A stretch of DNA of 64,000 nucleotides from Palsa-506 sp963836355 (GTDB taxonomy: Bacteria > Actinomycetota > Actinomycetes > Streptosporangiales > Streptosporangiaceae): NCBI GenBank assembly GCA_963836355.1, contig CAWIJO010000029.1, positions 124,001-188,000 of the forward strand, in the 5' to 3' direction. Positions 44,683 through 53,407 of this stretch are shown piece after piece. A model generated the notes under the pieces. That model saw nothing but the letters and a program-made list of their open reading frames with translations, was not told the origin of the DNA and did not search any database. The translations under genes and the position numbers were made by a program. Each line of letters begins with the position of its first letter. Position 1 is the first letter of the stretch.

Positions 44683-45892
44683 GGCGGCTCCTGCGACGTA
44701 GGCAGCGACGATGTAGGTGGCGTGCCGGTACAGGGATGCCCTGGCCCGGTCGTATCTCATGGTTGTCCGTGGGTCGGCGTGGAAGCGGCTTCCTGTACGT
44801 CCCGCAGCGGGACGTCGGCGTCGAAACTGGTAGAGAGCAATGTTCCAACCCTGCCGAATAGGTCAGCTCGGCGAACGGGCGGTTGTGGCATCTGCCCTCG
44901 TCGCCGCACTTTTTGGTTGTGCCTGCTGCATCATGCCGGTATCCGGTGCAACCGAACTGGGTGCATGATCGTGGCACCTGATGCAAGCCGGTGTTGACAT
45001 CGCAGGTCACGCATGCCGTACGGCCCGTTGTCCCGGTGAGCCCGCCTCAGGGCCGCACGCTGCACCGCAGGTGGCGCGTGTTCACCGGATCCGCCGAATG
45101 ATGCATCTAAAGCAACAATGCTCATTTTGGCGGCGGTGATGAATGCGTGCCGCAGCGTGTGCGGCCCGACGTTCTTGGCGATCCCCGCCCGGCGGGCGAC
45201 GCGGCGGATCGGCCCGGCTCCGTGCCGGTCCAGCCGCCGCCCGTCAGGGGCGAGGAAGACCGGTCCTTGGCATCGCTCGCCGATGGCCAGGTCGACCGCA
45301 CGCGCAGTGCGCGGCGCCAGCGGAATCGTGACGACCTTGCCGCCCTTGCGGGTGATGACCAGGGTCCGGTGCCCGCGTTCCAGGCCCAGGGCCTCGATAT
45401 CGGCGCCGGTGGCCTCGGAGACGCGGAGCCCGTTGAGAGCAAGCAGGGAGATCAGCGCGTGCTCGCCGGGCGGCCCGAGCCCGGCGGCGACCAGCAGTGC
45501 GCCGAGTTCGTTGCGGTCCAGGCCGGTGGCGTGCGACTCATAGTCCAGCCGGGACGGCGTACATGGGCGGCCGGGGAGTGCTCCAGCAGCTCCTCCCCGG
45601 CGGCGTACCTATAGAACCCGGCGATCGTGCACAGCCTGCGGGTGACTGTGGCTGGGGCCCGGCCGCGGGCTTCCAGGTCCCGGGCGAAGCACTCGATGTC
45701 CGGGCGGCGGGCCTGGAACAAGGGCAGGCCACGCTCGCCGCACCAGCTGGCGAACTGGCGCAGGTCCAGCTCACACGCCTGGCGGGTCAGGCCGGAGTAG
45801 CCGGCCAGGAACCCGGCCAGGGCGAGCCGCTCGGCGGTCGTGAACACCGGCAGCACGGGGACGAGGGCGACGGACGGGGCGGATGTGGTCAT
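44683..45892 (-). pseudogene. Tyrosine recombinase (copy B), frameshifted and carrying a ~290-bp insertion
   Basis: The N-terminal domain starts at 45892 ('ERLALAGFLAGYSGLTRQACELDLRQFASWCGERGLPLFQARRPDIECFARDLEARGRAPATVTRRLC...'). At about 45,560 the frame changes, and the catalytic domain reads 'ALISLLALNGLRVSEATGADIEAL' (Arg), 'VGPHTLRHAFITAA' (HxxR). Then about 290 bp of unrelated sequence (roughly 44,835-45,122) intervenes before 'DADVPLRDVQEAAS', a one-base slip, and 'HADPRTTMRYDRARASLYRHATYIVAAYVGAAR' with the Tyr nucleophile, ending at 44683. All catalytic parts survive, but split in three. A sibling N-terminus is at 33.0 kb. Confidence 0.8.
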
Positions 45893-46359
45893 CGGGCGCC
45901 TCCCGGATCGGGCTGAGACCCGGAACTCGGGCCGCCCAGGCCCCAGCGATGATGACTAATTCACCGTTAGGCCCACCTTGACGATCACGCAAGGTCACCG
46001 CGCCCTGGCCCAACTGAACAGCGGCCCACCGCAGAAACCACACCCGAACGCCGACTCGGCATGTCTGGCGTTCCTGGTAAGTGGATGTCTGAAGCGCTCG
46101 TATTACCCCGTTATGTGTCTGCGTTATGCCTGGCTGGGCTCCGGCTGCGGGCTGGCCGCCTCTGTCTGACGGGGTCGGCCGTGGTGACCCGGCCCGCCTC
46201 GGAGGGCGGGGGGGCTGGGCGGCGGCTGACAGCGGGCCCGATTGTGTGGAGATGCGGGTCAGCCTGTTGTCACCGCGACGGTCGGCGCCCTGACGTCCGA
46301 CCGGGCTGCGGTGTCATACGATTGTCATGATTGTCGGTCGATTGGTCCTTTGCCGGGAG
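45893..46359. other. Intergenic stretch carrying the former integrase promoter region
   Basis: About 465 bp. The first ~150 bp resemble the segment upstream of the integrase relic at 33.05 kb, including CCCGGATCGGGCTGAGACCCGG-type symmetry near 45,900. The rest holds no recognisable gene. Confidence 0.55.
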
Positions 46360-47622
46360 TCAGGCGTCCAGGGCGACGGCGCGGCCGGTGAGGTACCGCC
46401 GTTCGGGGATGCTGGCCGTGCGCCGCGCGGCGTCCAGGTAGTCGGACGCGGCGCCGTTGTGATCGCCGGCCAGTTCCCTGAGGTGTGCCCGGGTGGCCAG
46501 GAGCCGGTGGTTGCGCGCCATCCGGCTGTCGGGCTCCAGGGAGGCGACCAGCGCCAGCCCTGCCTCGGGTCCGTGCACCATCGCGACCGCGACCGCCCGG
46601 TTCAGCGTCGTCATCGGATTCGGCGCGGCCGTCTCCAGCAGGTCGTACAACCCGAGGATCTGCGGCCAGTCGGTGTCGTCCATCGTGGGCGCCTCGTCGT
46701 GCACCGCCGCGATCGCCGCCTGCAGCTGGTAGGGCCCGACCGCGCTGCGGGGCAGCGCCTCGGAGATCAGGGCGACGCCCTCGGCGATCGAGGCCCGCGT
46801 CCAGCGTGTGCGGTCCTGCTCGGCCAGCGGGACCAGGGCGCCGTCGGGCAGTATTCGGGCGGGGCGCCGGGCATCGGTCAGCAGCATCAGGGCCAGGAGA
46901 CCGGCCGTCTCGCCGTCCTCCGGCAGCAGCCGGCGCAGAAGGCGGGTGAGGCGGATGGCCTCGTCCGACAGGCTCGGCGCGGTCAGGTCCTCGCCTGAGG
47001 ACGCGGTGTAACCCTCATTGAAGATCAGGTAGAGGACGTGCTGCACCGCGCGCAGGCGTTCGCAGGCCTCGCCCTCCGGCATCTCGAACCGTATCCCGCT
47101 GGACTTGATCGTCGCCTTCGCGCGGCTGATGCGCTGCGCCATCGTCGCCTCGGGGACAAGGAAAGCCGCGGCTATCTGCGCCGTCGTCAATCCGCCCACG
47201 GCGCGCAGGGTCAGCGCGATCTGGCTGGGCACGGACAGCGACGGATGGCAGCACAGGAACTGCAGTTTCAGCGAGTCGTCACGGTCTGCCGCAGCCTCGC
47301 CGGGGTCCGCGATCGCGTCCGCGGGACGGCCGAGCAGTTCAGACTGCGGCGTCGCGGCGACGATCGCGTTCTCGCGCCGGCGACGCGAACTGTCGCTGCG
47401 GGACTCGTCGATCAGGACGCGGGACGCGACAGTCAACAGCCAGCCGCGCGGGCCCTGGGGGATCCCGTCCTCGGGCCAGTGCTGCGCGGCCTTGAGCAGC
47501 GCCTCCTGGGTGGCGTCCTCGCAGGCGTCGAACTGGCCGTAGCGACGCGTGAGCGTGCCGAGGACCTCCGGCGCCAGCTCGCGCAGCAGGTCCTCAACGC
47601 GTCGCCGGACTCCGTCCGCCAC
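46360..47622 (-). CDS. ECF42-type RNA polymerase sigma factor with C-terminal helical repeat domain (420 aa)
   Basis: Region 2 is 'DLLRELAPEVLGTLTRRYGQFDACEDATQEALLKAAQHWPEDGIPQGPRGWLLTVASRVLIDESR'; region 4 is 'LTLRAVGGLTTAQIAAAFLVPEATMAQRISRAKATIK'. A long C-terminal domain (about 190-420) follows with TPR/DUF6596-like helices ('LSDEAIRLTRLLRRLLPEDGETAGLLALMLLTDARRPAR', 'NPMTTLNRAVAVAMVHGPEAGLALV'). This is the ECF42 layout, known to pair with YCII/DGPF genes and to have no classical anti-sigma factor. The GTG at 47622 is used: it lies 17 bp after the YCII stop and starts exactly before region 2. The open frame extending upstream overlaps YCII in another frame and is false. Confidence 0.88.
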   Translation of the reverse strand: MADGVRRRVEDLLRELAPEVLGTLTRRYGQFDACEDATQEALLKAAQHWPEDGIPQGPRGWLLTVASRVLIDESRSDSSRRRRENAIVAATPQSELLGRPADAIADPGEAAADRDDSLKLQFLCCHPSLSVPSQIALTLRAVGGLTTAQIAAAFLVPEATMAQRISRAKATIKSSGIRFEMPEGEACERLRAVQHVLYLIFNEGYTASSGEDLTAPSLSDEAIRLTRLLRRLLPEDGETAGLLALMLLTDARRPARILPDGALVPLAEQDRTRWTRASIAEGVALISEALPRSAVGPYQLQAAIAAVHDEAPTMDDTDWPQILGLYDLLETAAPNPMTTLNRAVAVAMVHGPEAGLALVASLEPDSRMARNHRLLATRAHLRELAGDHNGAASDYLDAARRTASIPERRYLTGRAVALDA

Positions 47623-47639
47623 CGGTTCGGCCCTGGACC

Positions 47640-48002
47640 TCAGGCGTCGCTGGCGGACTCGTGCAGGATCGGCCAGACCTCGGTCGGGTTCTGGTCCGCC
47701 CACGGCATCTCTGCAGCGAGCTCGTAAGCACGCTCCTCGCTCTCGACGTCTACCAGGTAGAAGGAGGCCATGTACTCCTTCGTCTCCAGGTACGGGCCGT
47801 CGCTGACGGCCGGGACCCCGTCCTTGCGCATCACCAGCTTTGCGGCGGCTGCATCGGCCAGCCCGTACCCGCCGAGCAGTTCCCCGGTCGCTGTGTACTT
47901 CTTGTTGTAGGCGTCCTGCTTGGCGATCTCGCGCGGCCAGTCCTCTGCCGGGATGCTGGACCACTTCTCCTGGTTGCCGTAGATCATGAGCAGGTACTTC
48001 AT
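47640..48002 (-). CDS. YCII-related (DGPF-type) protein, partner of the ECF42 sigma factor (120 aa)
   Basis: Typical YCII/DGPF protein: 'MKYLLMIYGNQEKWSS', 'GELLGGYGLADAAAAKLVMRKDGVPAVSDGPYLETKEYMASFYLVDVESEERAYELAAEMPWA', with the DGPY(x)E-TKE motif that names the group. These small alpha-beta barrel proteins are co-transcribed with ECF42 sigma factors across actinomycetes; their activity is not known and they do not act as membrane anti-sigma factors. It is the first gene of the operon, 17 bp ahead of the sigma gene, and a TGTCGA-N17-CGTT promoter lies about 75-100 bp upstream. Confidence 0.93.
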   Translation of the reverse strand: MKYLLMIYGNQEKWSSIPAEDWPREIAKQDAYNKKYTATGELLGGYGLADAAAAKLVMRKDGVPAVSDGPYLETKEYMASFYLVDVESEERAYELAAEMPWADQNPTEVWPILHESASDA

Positions 48003-48078
48003 CGCGGTTCCTCTCTCCGGTAGATCACAGCCCGACGGGCCACCGTCGGCACGCGCGGCCGCGCGCTCTCACCGGAGG

Positions 48079-48105
48079 AACGGAGCCGCCTCCACGTTCT
48101 CGACA
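48079..48105 (-). promoter_or_regulatory. Putative ECF42-dependent promoter of the YCII-sigma operon
   Basis: On the minus strand TGTCGA (48105-48100) is followed after exactly 17 bp by CGTT (48082-48079), then the YCII start about 75 bp on. TGTCGA is the -35 word reported for ECF42 factors. The same pair with the same spacing occurs facing the other way at 48146-48172. Confidence 0.7.
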
Positions 48106-48145
48106 TGCCCCCACCGGACTTTTCCTACCCGATCGCAGGGGCCGG

Positions 48146-48172
48146 TGTCGAGAAACGCCGATCGGCCCCGTT
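48146..48172 (+). promoter_or_regulatory. Putative ECF42-dependent promoter of the DUF6069 gene
   Basis: TGTCGA (48146-48151), 17 bp, CGTT (48169-48172), 41 bp before the DUF6069 start. It repeats the divergent promoter at 48079-48105, including the flanking GAGAA after TGTCGA. Confidence 0.7.
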
Positions 48173-48213
48173 CCCCCTTGAGAATGCACCATCGCAGAAT
48201 CCAGGAGGACATC

Positions 48214-48654
48214 ATGTCCAGCACGGCCGCTTCCACGCATACGTCCGCCGCGTCGTTCCTGGCGCGCCGCCCCGCCTGGCAGATCAGCTACCTGTCCGGC
48301 CTCGCCGCCAGCGTCATCGTCGAGACGTGGGGACTGGCCGCGCGCGCCGTCGGCGTGCCGATGAGGGCCACCGGCCTCGGCTCGCACCACGCGACGCCGA
48401 TTACCGTCGGCATGTTCGCGATGGGGACGATGGTCGTCACGTTCTGGTTCACGTTCGCCGTCATCCTGATGGCCCGTTTCGCGAAGAGCCCTAAGCGCAC
48501 CTACCTCCATACGGCGCTGCCGCTGCTCGCCCTCTCCCTCGCCGTGCCGCTCACAGCAGCCGACACGGCGATCTCGACCAAGCTCACGCTCGCCGCCGCA
48601 CACCTGATCGCCGGTGCGATCATCATTCCGACGGTCGCGAGGCGGCTATCGTGA
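48214..48654 (+). CDS. DUF6069-like four-helix membrane protein (146 aa)
   Basis: A small polytopic membrane protein with four hydrophobic helices, e.g. 'ISYLSGLAASVIVETWGLAARAVGVPMRATG', 'ITVGMFAMGTMVVTFWFTFAVILMARF' and 'LTLAAAHLIAGAIIIPTVARRL', following a Ser/Thr-rich N-terminus (MSSTAASTHTSAASF). The pattern agrees with DUF6069 proteins, which frequently accompany ECF sigma genes in actinomycetes. The ATG at 48214 has AGGAGGA a few bases upstream. Control by the ECF42 factor is inferred from the matching promoter at 48146. Confidence 0.8.
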   Translation: MSSTAASTHTSAASFLARRPAWQISYLSGLAASVIVETWGLAARAVGVPMRATGLGSHHATPITVGMFAMGTMVVTFWFTFAVILMARFAKSPKRTYLHTALPLLALSLAVPLTAADTAISTKLTLAAAHLIAGAIIIPTVARRLS

Positions 48655-49089
48655 CTGCGGTGAGTAGCGCGATTCATCCAACTAGCCCATCCCGGCAATA
48701 ACTGCCAATCCACCCGAACAGAATCAACCAGCGCAGATCATCCATTCGGTCGCGGCAACGACGCCGATTCCGGAAGCCAACTTGTCGGCCATATCGGCGG
48801 GAGTGCGCGGCTACGAAGTTCTGGACCGATCGCACTCCGTGAGACCGGCGCGCCTCCCTGCAGATTCCGATCGTGTAATACACGGGTGATCATTGCCGCT
48901 TTTCGCTCTGAGCGACGGAGTATTGATCACCCGTGTATCTGGCGTTATACGGCCATGCCGCTTAGCCCAAGTTGATCATGGCCCGGCGTCAGGGAACTCT
49001 CGCTGTAGAGTGTCAACCGTGACGCACTCGATGACGGTGGCCGCCGTCGGGGTGCCCGGGTCCGGAAACGGAGAAGATGAGAGACGGCG
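48655..49089. other. Intergenic stretch with a spaced 15-bp inverted repeat
   Basis: No gene. It contains the inverted repeat at 48878-48938 described separately; nothing else recognised. Confidence 0.5.
48878..48938. repeat. Spaced perfect 15-bp inverted repeat
   Basis: ATACACGGGTGATCA (48878-48892) recurs exactly inverted at 48924-48938, separated by 31 bp. It might be a binding site for a dimeric regulator with two half-sites three helical turns apart, a terminator for the divergent flanks, or the ends of a tiny element. Confidence 0.75.
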
Positions 49090-49653
49090 GTGACTCAGCG
49101 CACAGAGGGAGCGACCATTCGCTTCGACGCCACGCTGTCCACGATCGACACATCGACTGTGTTGCGGTTGCCTGAGACGGCGAGCAAGGACTTGTCCTCG
49201 CGCGGGCAGGTCGCCGTCCACGGAACGATCAATGGCGTCGAGTTCCAGACGGTGCTCGAACCAGACGGAAATTTTGGCCACTGGTTGAGGGTCGATGACA
49301 CGCTGCAACACGCCGCTGGCATCAGCGCGGGTGACACTGCGACGCTCGACATCGAGGTGACCAAGGATTGGCCAGAGCCGAGCGTGCCCCAGGATCTTGC
49401 GACAGCTCTGGCAGCTGCCCCGCAGGAGATCCAGAACCTATGGAACGAGATCACCCCGATGGCGCGATGGGAATGGGTGCGCTGGGTCAACGCCACGAAG
49501 AACCCTGACACGCGCAGACGACGGGTCGACGTGAGCATCTCGAAGATGAAGAGCGGGAAGAGACGGCCCTGCTGTTTCAACCTCTCCGCATGCACCGACC
49601 CGGACCTGTCGAAGAACGGCAGGCTCCTCGAGCCAGGGGACGATCGCCCCTGA
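49090..49653 (+). CDS. DUF1905/YdeI-like domain protein (187 aa)
   Basis: Residues 1-90 are a DUF1905 barrel ('RFDATLSTIDTSTVLRLPETASKDLSSRGQVAVHGTINGVEFQTVLEPDGNFGHWLRVDDTLQHAAGISAGDTATLDIEVTKDW'). They are followed by a Bacteriocin_protection/YdeI-like helical part 'LATALAAAPQEIQNLWNEITPMARWEWVRWVNATKNPDTRRRRVDVSISKMKSGKRRPCCF', which contains the usual W...I..K.GKRRPCCF ending. Cytoplasmic, function unknown. GTG 49090 is used because it directly precedes the conserved start. Moderately AT-richer codon use than the IS genes. Confidence 0.87.
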   Translation: MTQRTEGATIRFDATLSTIDTSTVLRLPETASKDLSSRGQVAVHGTINGVEFQTVLEPDGNFGHWLRVDDTLQHAAGISAGDTATLDIEVTKDWPEPSVPQDLATALAAAPQEIQNLWNEITPMARWEWVRWVNATKNPDTRRRRVDVSISKMKSGKRRPCCFNLSACTDPDLSKNGRLLEPGDDRP

Positions 49654-49964
49654 TCGACGATCCGACGAGCAGAGTCAGGGACGCTGCACGCGGCGGATCA
49701 CCGTCTCCGCCCGCCACCCGCCCTCAAGTCACCACGCTGTCACCGGCATAACCGGAAGATCCGGACAGTACCGCGCGCATAGCTACCTGATCTGCACGCG
49801 CCCGGCTGGCTGTCGCCGAAGACCGCCAACCGCGCAGATCGGCTATGGCGCGGCAGGCGGTGAGTGAGGGCGCCCATCCAGCGTATTTCGACGGGCGCAG
49901 TCGGCAGCGGGGCGGTCTAGTATCGGTCACCACGACGCGGCGTGACGTTAAGGGGCAGGACCCG
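49654..49964. other. Intergenic stretch, no gene recognised
   Basis: About 310 bp. It probably contains the promoter of the quinone-reductase-like gene, but no convincing elements stand out. Confidence 0.5.
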
Positions 49965-50940
49965 GTGAAAGCGATCGTCCAGGACAGGTTCGGCCCGCCG
50001 GGCACCCTGCAGCTGGCCGACACCGGTCGGCCCAAGGCCGGGCCCGATGACGTGCTGGTTCGGGTCCACGCCGCCGCGCTCAACCCGGCCGACTGGCACA
50101 TCCTGCGAGGAGACCCGCTCGTCGCGCGGCTGATGGGCGTGGGGCTGACCAGGCCGAAGGCCCGGGTGGCCGGGATCGACGCGGCGGGCGTGGTGGAGGC
50201 GGTCGGCGCGAACGTGCGCGGGCTGCGGATCGGCGATGAGGTGCTCGGCTTCTGCCGGAGAGCGTTCGCGGAGTACGCGTGCGCCGCGGCGGAAATGGTG
50301 GTGCCCAAGCCGGCGAGCCTTACCTTCGAGCAGGCGGCCGCGGTCCCCATAGCGGCGACGACGGCCCTGCGCGGGATCCGCGACGTGGGCGAGGTGAAGG
50401 CCGGTCAGCGGGTGCTCGTCAACGGGGCCGACGGCGGGGTGGGCACTTACGCCGTCCAGATTGCGGCGGCGCTGGGCGCCGAGGTCACCGGGGTGTGCAG
50501 CACGCGCAACGCCGGGCTGGTGCGCTCGATCGGCGCCGCGCGCGTCATCGACTACACGACGGAGGATTTCACCGGCGGGCCGGCGCGGTACGACGTGATC
50601 CTCGACAACGTGAGCAGCCTCCCGCTGACCCGGCTGCGCGGGGTGCTCACCCCCGAAGGGGACCCTCGTGCTCAACGGCGGCGGTTCGCCCGGCCACGTG
50701 TTCGGGCCCGTCGCCGGCATCCTGCGGGCAGTCGTGACCAGCGCGTTCGTCTCGCAGCGGCTGCGCCCGCTGCCGTCCCGCCAGAACCGGCAGGAGCTGC
50801 TCGCCGTGACCGGGCTCATCCAGGACGGGAAGCTCACGCCGGTCGTCGACCGGACCTACCGCCTGGCCGATACGGCCGAGGGCCTGCGCCACGTGGAACA
50901 GGGGCACGCGCGCGGCAAGGCCGTCGTCACCGTGGCGTGA
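49965..50940 (+). pseudogene. NAD(P)-dependent alcohol dehydrogenase/quinone oxidoreductase, one frameshift
   Basis: A medium-chain dehydrogenase of the zinc-independent QOR type: 'VKAIVQDRFGPPGTLQLADTGRPKAGPDDVLVRVHAAALNPADWHILRG', the NADPH-binding 'GQRVLVNGADGGVGTYAVQIAAALGAEVTGVCST', 'IDYTTEDF...YDVILDNVSS'. At about 50,660 an extra G in a GGGG run shifts the frame; the true C-terminus 'LNGGGSPGHVFGPVAGIL...LTPVVDRTYRLADTAEGLRHVEQGHARGKAVVTVA' lies in the other frame to 50940. It is otherwise full length (about 325 aa), so a sequencing error in the homopolymer is a real alternative to decay. GTG 49965 with AGGGGCAGGA upstream is the start. Confidence 0.88.
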
Positions 50941-51783
50941 GACCGGCAGGTGCGTGAGGCTGAATCACCGCGACCCCAGCCGCGTTCAAAACGGAACGTC
51001 CCCACCCCGGAAGATCCACGGCGGAGGGACGGCTGGCAGCCGCCGGCGGCCCGCGGTGGCCAACAGCGAAGTCTGCCCGACCGGTGCCCAAGCCAGGCGG
51101 CCCGTGCCGCCGCAGTTTGAATCGCCCGGGACGCCCTCTTCCCGGCTACTTGCGGTAGATGTTGAGCCCTCCTGCGGAGGATCGTCGCCCGCCAGATCGA
51201 CCTGATCTGCGCGCCTGTGCCCGACGAGCGCTAAGGATCCACTAGCCGCCCATAGCGGCGGATATTTCTCGGCTGCCGCAGCTCGGCTGATTACAAGGCG
51301 TGATAGGCGGGACGGCGAGGTCCGGATCCTCCCTGCCGGCTAGGTGCGCCACGGGACGAGGGCGTTCGGGCGCGAGAAACCAGATGCCCCGTGATGCCAA
51401 GCTACGCGGATGGAGTACTGCGCCGCGCGTGGCCGAGTTCTGGCATGCCGGGCATCTGGGCCGCCCGCTGCTTGCCGGCGATGCGACCAGGGTCATCTTT
51501 GTCCGGGGACGCAGATGAGCTCATCCAGCTCGCCACGGTCACCGTGCATGACCGGGAAGCCCAGTGACCCAGCCCGGGCGCGCTCACCCGGGATCTGCCT
51601 GCTTTTGCTGCCCTTTCACACCTGGGCCGTGTCTGCACTGGCCGGCGTCAGCGCCCTGGCCGTCATGCCGCCCGGGCCGTCCCGAAGATGCCATCACCGC
51701 AACCGCGGTGCCGGCATGACCGGCGTGTTCTTGCCGGGAAGGGCCGCGCGGTGGTGTTCCCCTGGCTGGAAGGTAGGTAGCCG
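50941..51783. other. 843-bp stretch without a recognisable gene
   Basis: Only short, arginine-rich frames on both strands; none has a ribosome site plus a recognisable motif. Likely decayed sequence. The right end should carry the promoter of the DUF389 gene. Confidence 0.5.
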
Positions 51784-52725
51784 ATGCTGCGCGTGCGCGT
51801 GATGAGCCCCGCGGGCACGACGGGCCGCCTGCTGGAGGCGCTGGACGCCGAGCCAGGGGTGAGAAACGTCGTGGTCTTGCGCGGGATGGCGCGCCGGCCC
51901 GACGGCGACGCCGTCGAGTTCGATGTGCGCCAGGGCGCCGCCAACGCCGTGTTCCGTCTATTGCGCGGTCTGCATCTGGACCGGCCGGGGGCCGTCACCG
52001 CCGGGGAGGCGGACGCGGTCCTGGCCGACCCGCCGCGTCCCGGTGGCGAGATCGGCTCGCCGCGGCGTGAGATCACCCCGGTCTGGGAACTGGTGGAAGC
52101 CGCCATCCGCGCGCAGGCCGTCTACGCCCCGAGCTTTTTCATCCTGCTCACCATCGCCGGGATGATCGCTGCCGTCGGCATCCTGACCAACTCGCAGATC
52201 CTGATCGTGGGCGCCATGGTGGTTGGCCCGGAGTACACCGCGATCATCGCGGTAGCGCTGGCCATCACCAAGCGGCACCGGGCCGCCATCCACGATGGCC
52301 TAGTCGCGCTCTGCTGGGGGTTTTCGGCGGCAATGGTGATCACGTATCTGTTCACGCTGGTGATCCGCGAATCGGGCCTGGTGCCCCGCGCTTTCATCGG
52401 CGGGGTCAGGCCGGTCGCCAGTCTCATCGCCACGCCGGGTGCGTTCTCGGTCATCATTGCGGCGCTGGCCGGCATCGTTGGCGTGGTGTCACTTACGGAG
52501 TCGCGGGCCAACGCCCTCATGGGGGTCTTCATCTCAGTCACGACGATCCCGGCTGCCGCGGGGGTGGGCGTGCTCGCCGCGTTCGGGAACTGGCAGCCTG
52601 CCCTGGGCTCGTTCGCGCAACTGATCCTCAACGTGATGGTGCTGGTGGTGGTGGGCGCGGCCGGCCTGCAAGCGCAGCGGGTTTTCTGGCGCCGGCGAAC
52701 GGCGCGGCCCGCCGACCGGGAGTGA
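51784..52725 (+). CDS. DUF389-family membrane protein (313 aa)
   Basis: An N-terminal soluble ferredoxin-like part of about 70 residues ('MLRVRVMSPAGTTGRLLEALDAEPGVRNVVVL...') is followed by the DUF389 membrane domain of about six helices: 'APSFFILLTIAGMIAAVGILTNSQILIVGAMVVGPEYTAIIAVALAI', 'PGAFSVIIAALAGIVGVVSLTESRANALMGVFISVTTIPAAAGVGVLAAFG'. The family is widespread and its transported or bound substrate is unknown. GAAGGTAGGT precedes the ATG. Stand-alone gene, length normal. Confidence 0.92.
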   Translation: MLRVRVMSPAGTTGRLLEALDAEPGVRNVVVLRGMARRPDGDAVEFDVRQGAANAVFRLLRGLHLDRPGAVTAGEADAVLADPPRPGGEIGSPRREITPVWELVEAAIRAQAVYAPSFFILLTIAGMIAAVGILTNSQILIVGAMVVGPEYTAIIAVALAITKRHRAAIHDGLVALCWGFSAAMVITYLFTLVIRESGLVPRAFIGGVRPVASLIATPGAFSVIIAALAGIVGVVSLTESRANALMGVFISVTTIPAAAGVGVLAAFGNWQPALGSFAQLILNVMVLVVVGAAGLQAQRVFWRRRTARPADRE

Positions 52726-53031
52726 GCCCTCGTGCGCCCATGCCCCGGGCGGCCCCGGCGCCCGGATGGGCTGCACCCCCGGTACTGCCCGTCCTGCCTG
52801 GACGGACCGCGCAGCCGGTGGCTGCCGGCCTGGAGGCTGCCGCGGGTGTTCGCCTGCACCCGCCGCCGGGTACTGCCAGGTGACCGTCGACTGCCGCGGC
52901 TGTGGCCGCGTGCCCCGGAGTATGCCGGCGCCGCCAGGCTCAACCCGCCAGGCGGCCACGCCAACTCCATCACGCCGGGCAGGTGCTGCCGCACTGACCT
53001 GACCGCCGTTCCCGCCCAACGACTTGCGGCC
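52726..53031. other. Intergenic stretch, no gene recognised
   Basis: About 305 bp between DUF389 (plus) and the toxin-like gene (minus). A plus-strand frame with scattered Cys (CPGR, CPSC) right after the DUF389 stop is noted, but it is not convincing. Confidence 0.45.
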
Positions 53032-53280
53032 TCAGCCTGTCCACGCGAGATCGAAAACGCGGACCAGACAGGTGGCTTCGCCGGCCGCGAATACCTTGAA
53101 CCCGAAATCGCCAGCGTCCGCGACCCGCCGTCGCGGCACTCCGGTCGGCGCGCTGAACATCGGGTAGTACGGGTCGTCGCAGATCCTGGCCAGCAGCGTC
53201 ACGAGCAAGTCGAACGCCTGCTCCGGAAGGCCGTACATCTGCCGGAGCGCGGCGGACTCCAGGTACGGCCGGTAACTCAC
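53032..53280 (-). CDS. RelE/ParE-like toxin candidate downstream of a DUF6247 antitoxin-type gene (82 aa)
   Basis: The GTG at 53280 overlaps the stop of the preceding DUF6247 fragment as GTGA. The product starts 'VSYRPYLESAALRQMYGLPEQAFDLLVTLLARICDDPYYP' and ends 'VADAGDFGFKVFAAGEATCLVRVFDLAWTG'. The size, the N-terminal strand followed by two helices, and the C-terminal antiparallel strands ending 'VRVFDLxW' fit RelE/ParE-superfamily ribosome-dependent or gyrase-targeting toxins. Catalytic residues are not obvious. Partner genes of the DUF6247 type next to such genes suggest a toxin-antitoxin pair. With the partner interrupted by IS1182, it is either unexpressed or inactive here. Confidence 0.6.
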   Translation of the reverse strand: MSYRPYLESAALRQMYGLPEQAFDLLVTLLARICDDPYYPMFSAPTGVPRRRVADAGDFGFKVFAAGEATCLVRVFDLAWTG

Positions 53281-53403
53281 GCCTGGGTACGGCGCAGCCG
53301 GATGTAATCCTCCAGGAGCATCCCGCCGCCAGTCCCAGTCAACGCTGCCTCCTGCGCCTCGTAGAAGCCGGGCCGGTTCATGGCGATCACCATCCCGCTC
53401 CAG
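53277..53403 (-). pseudogene. DUF6247-like gene, 3' part (beyond the IS1182 insertion)
   Basis: After the IS1182 element the minus strand continues 'MVIAMNRPGFYEAQEAALTGTGGGMLLEDYIRLRRTQA' to a stop that overlaps the toxin-like start. '(G)TGGGMLLEDYIRLRR' is the conserved C-terminus of DUF6247 proteins. Its frame is shifted by one relative to the 5' part at 55331-55503, so the gene is broken twice: by the insertion and by a frameshift. Confidence 0.6.
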
Positions 53404-53407
53404 GATC

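Noticed and set aside
47639..47964. Upstream extension of the sigma factor frame
   Set aside because: It overlaps the YCII gene in another frame; region 2 starts right after GTG 47622, which follows the YCII stop by 17 bp.
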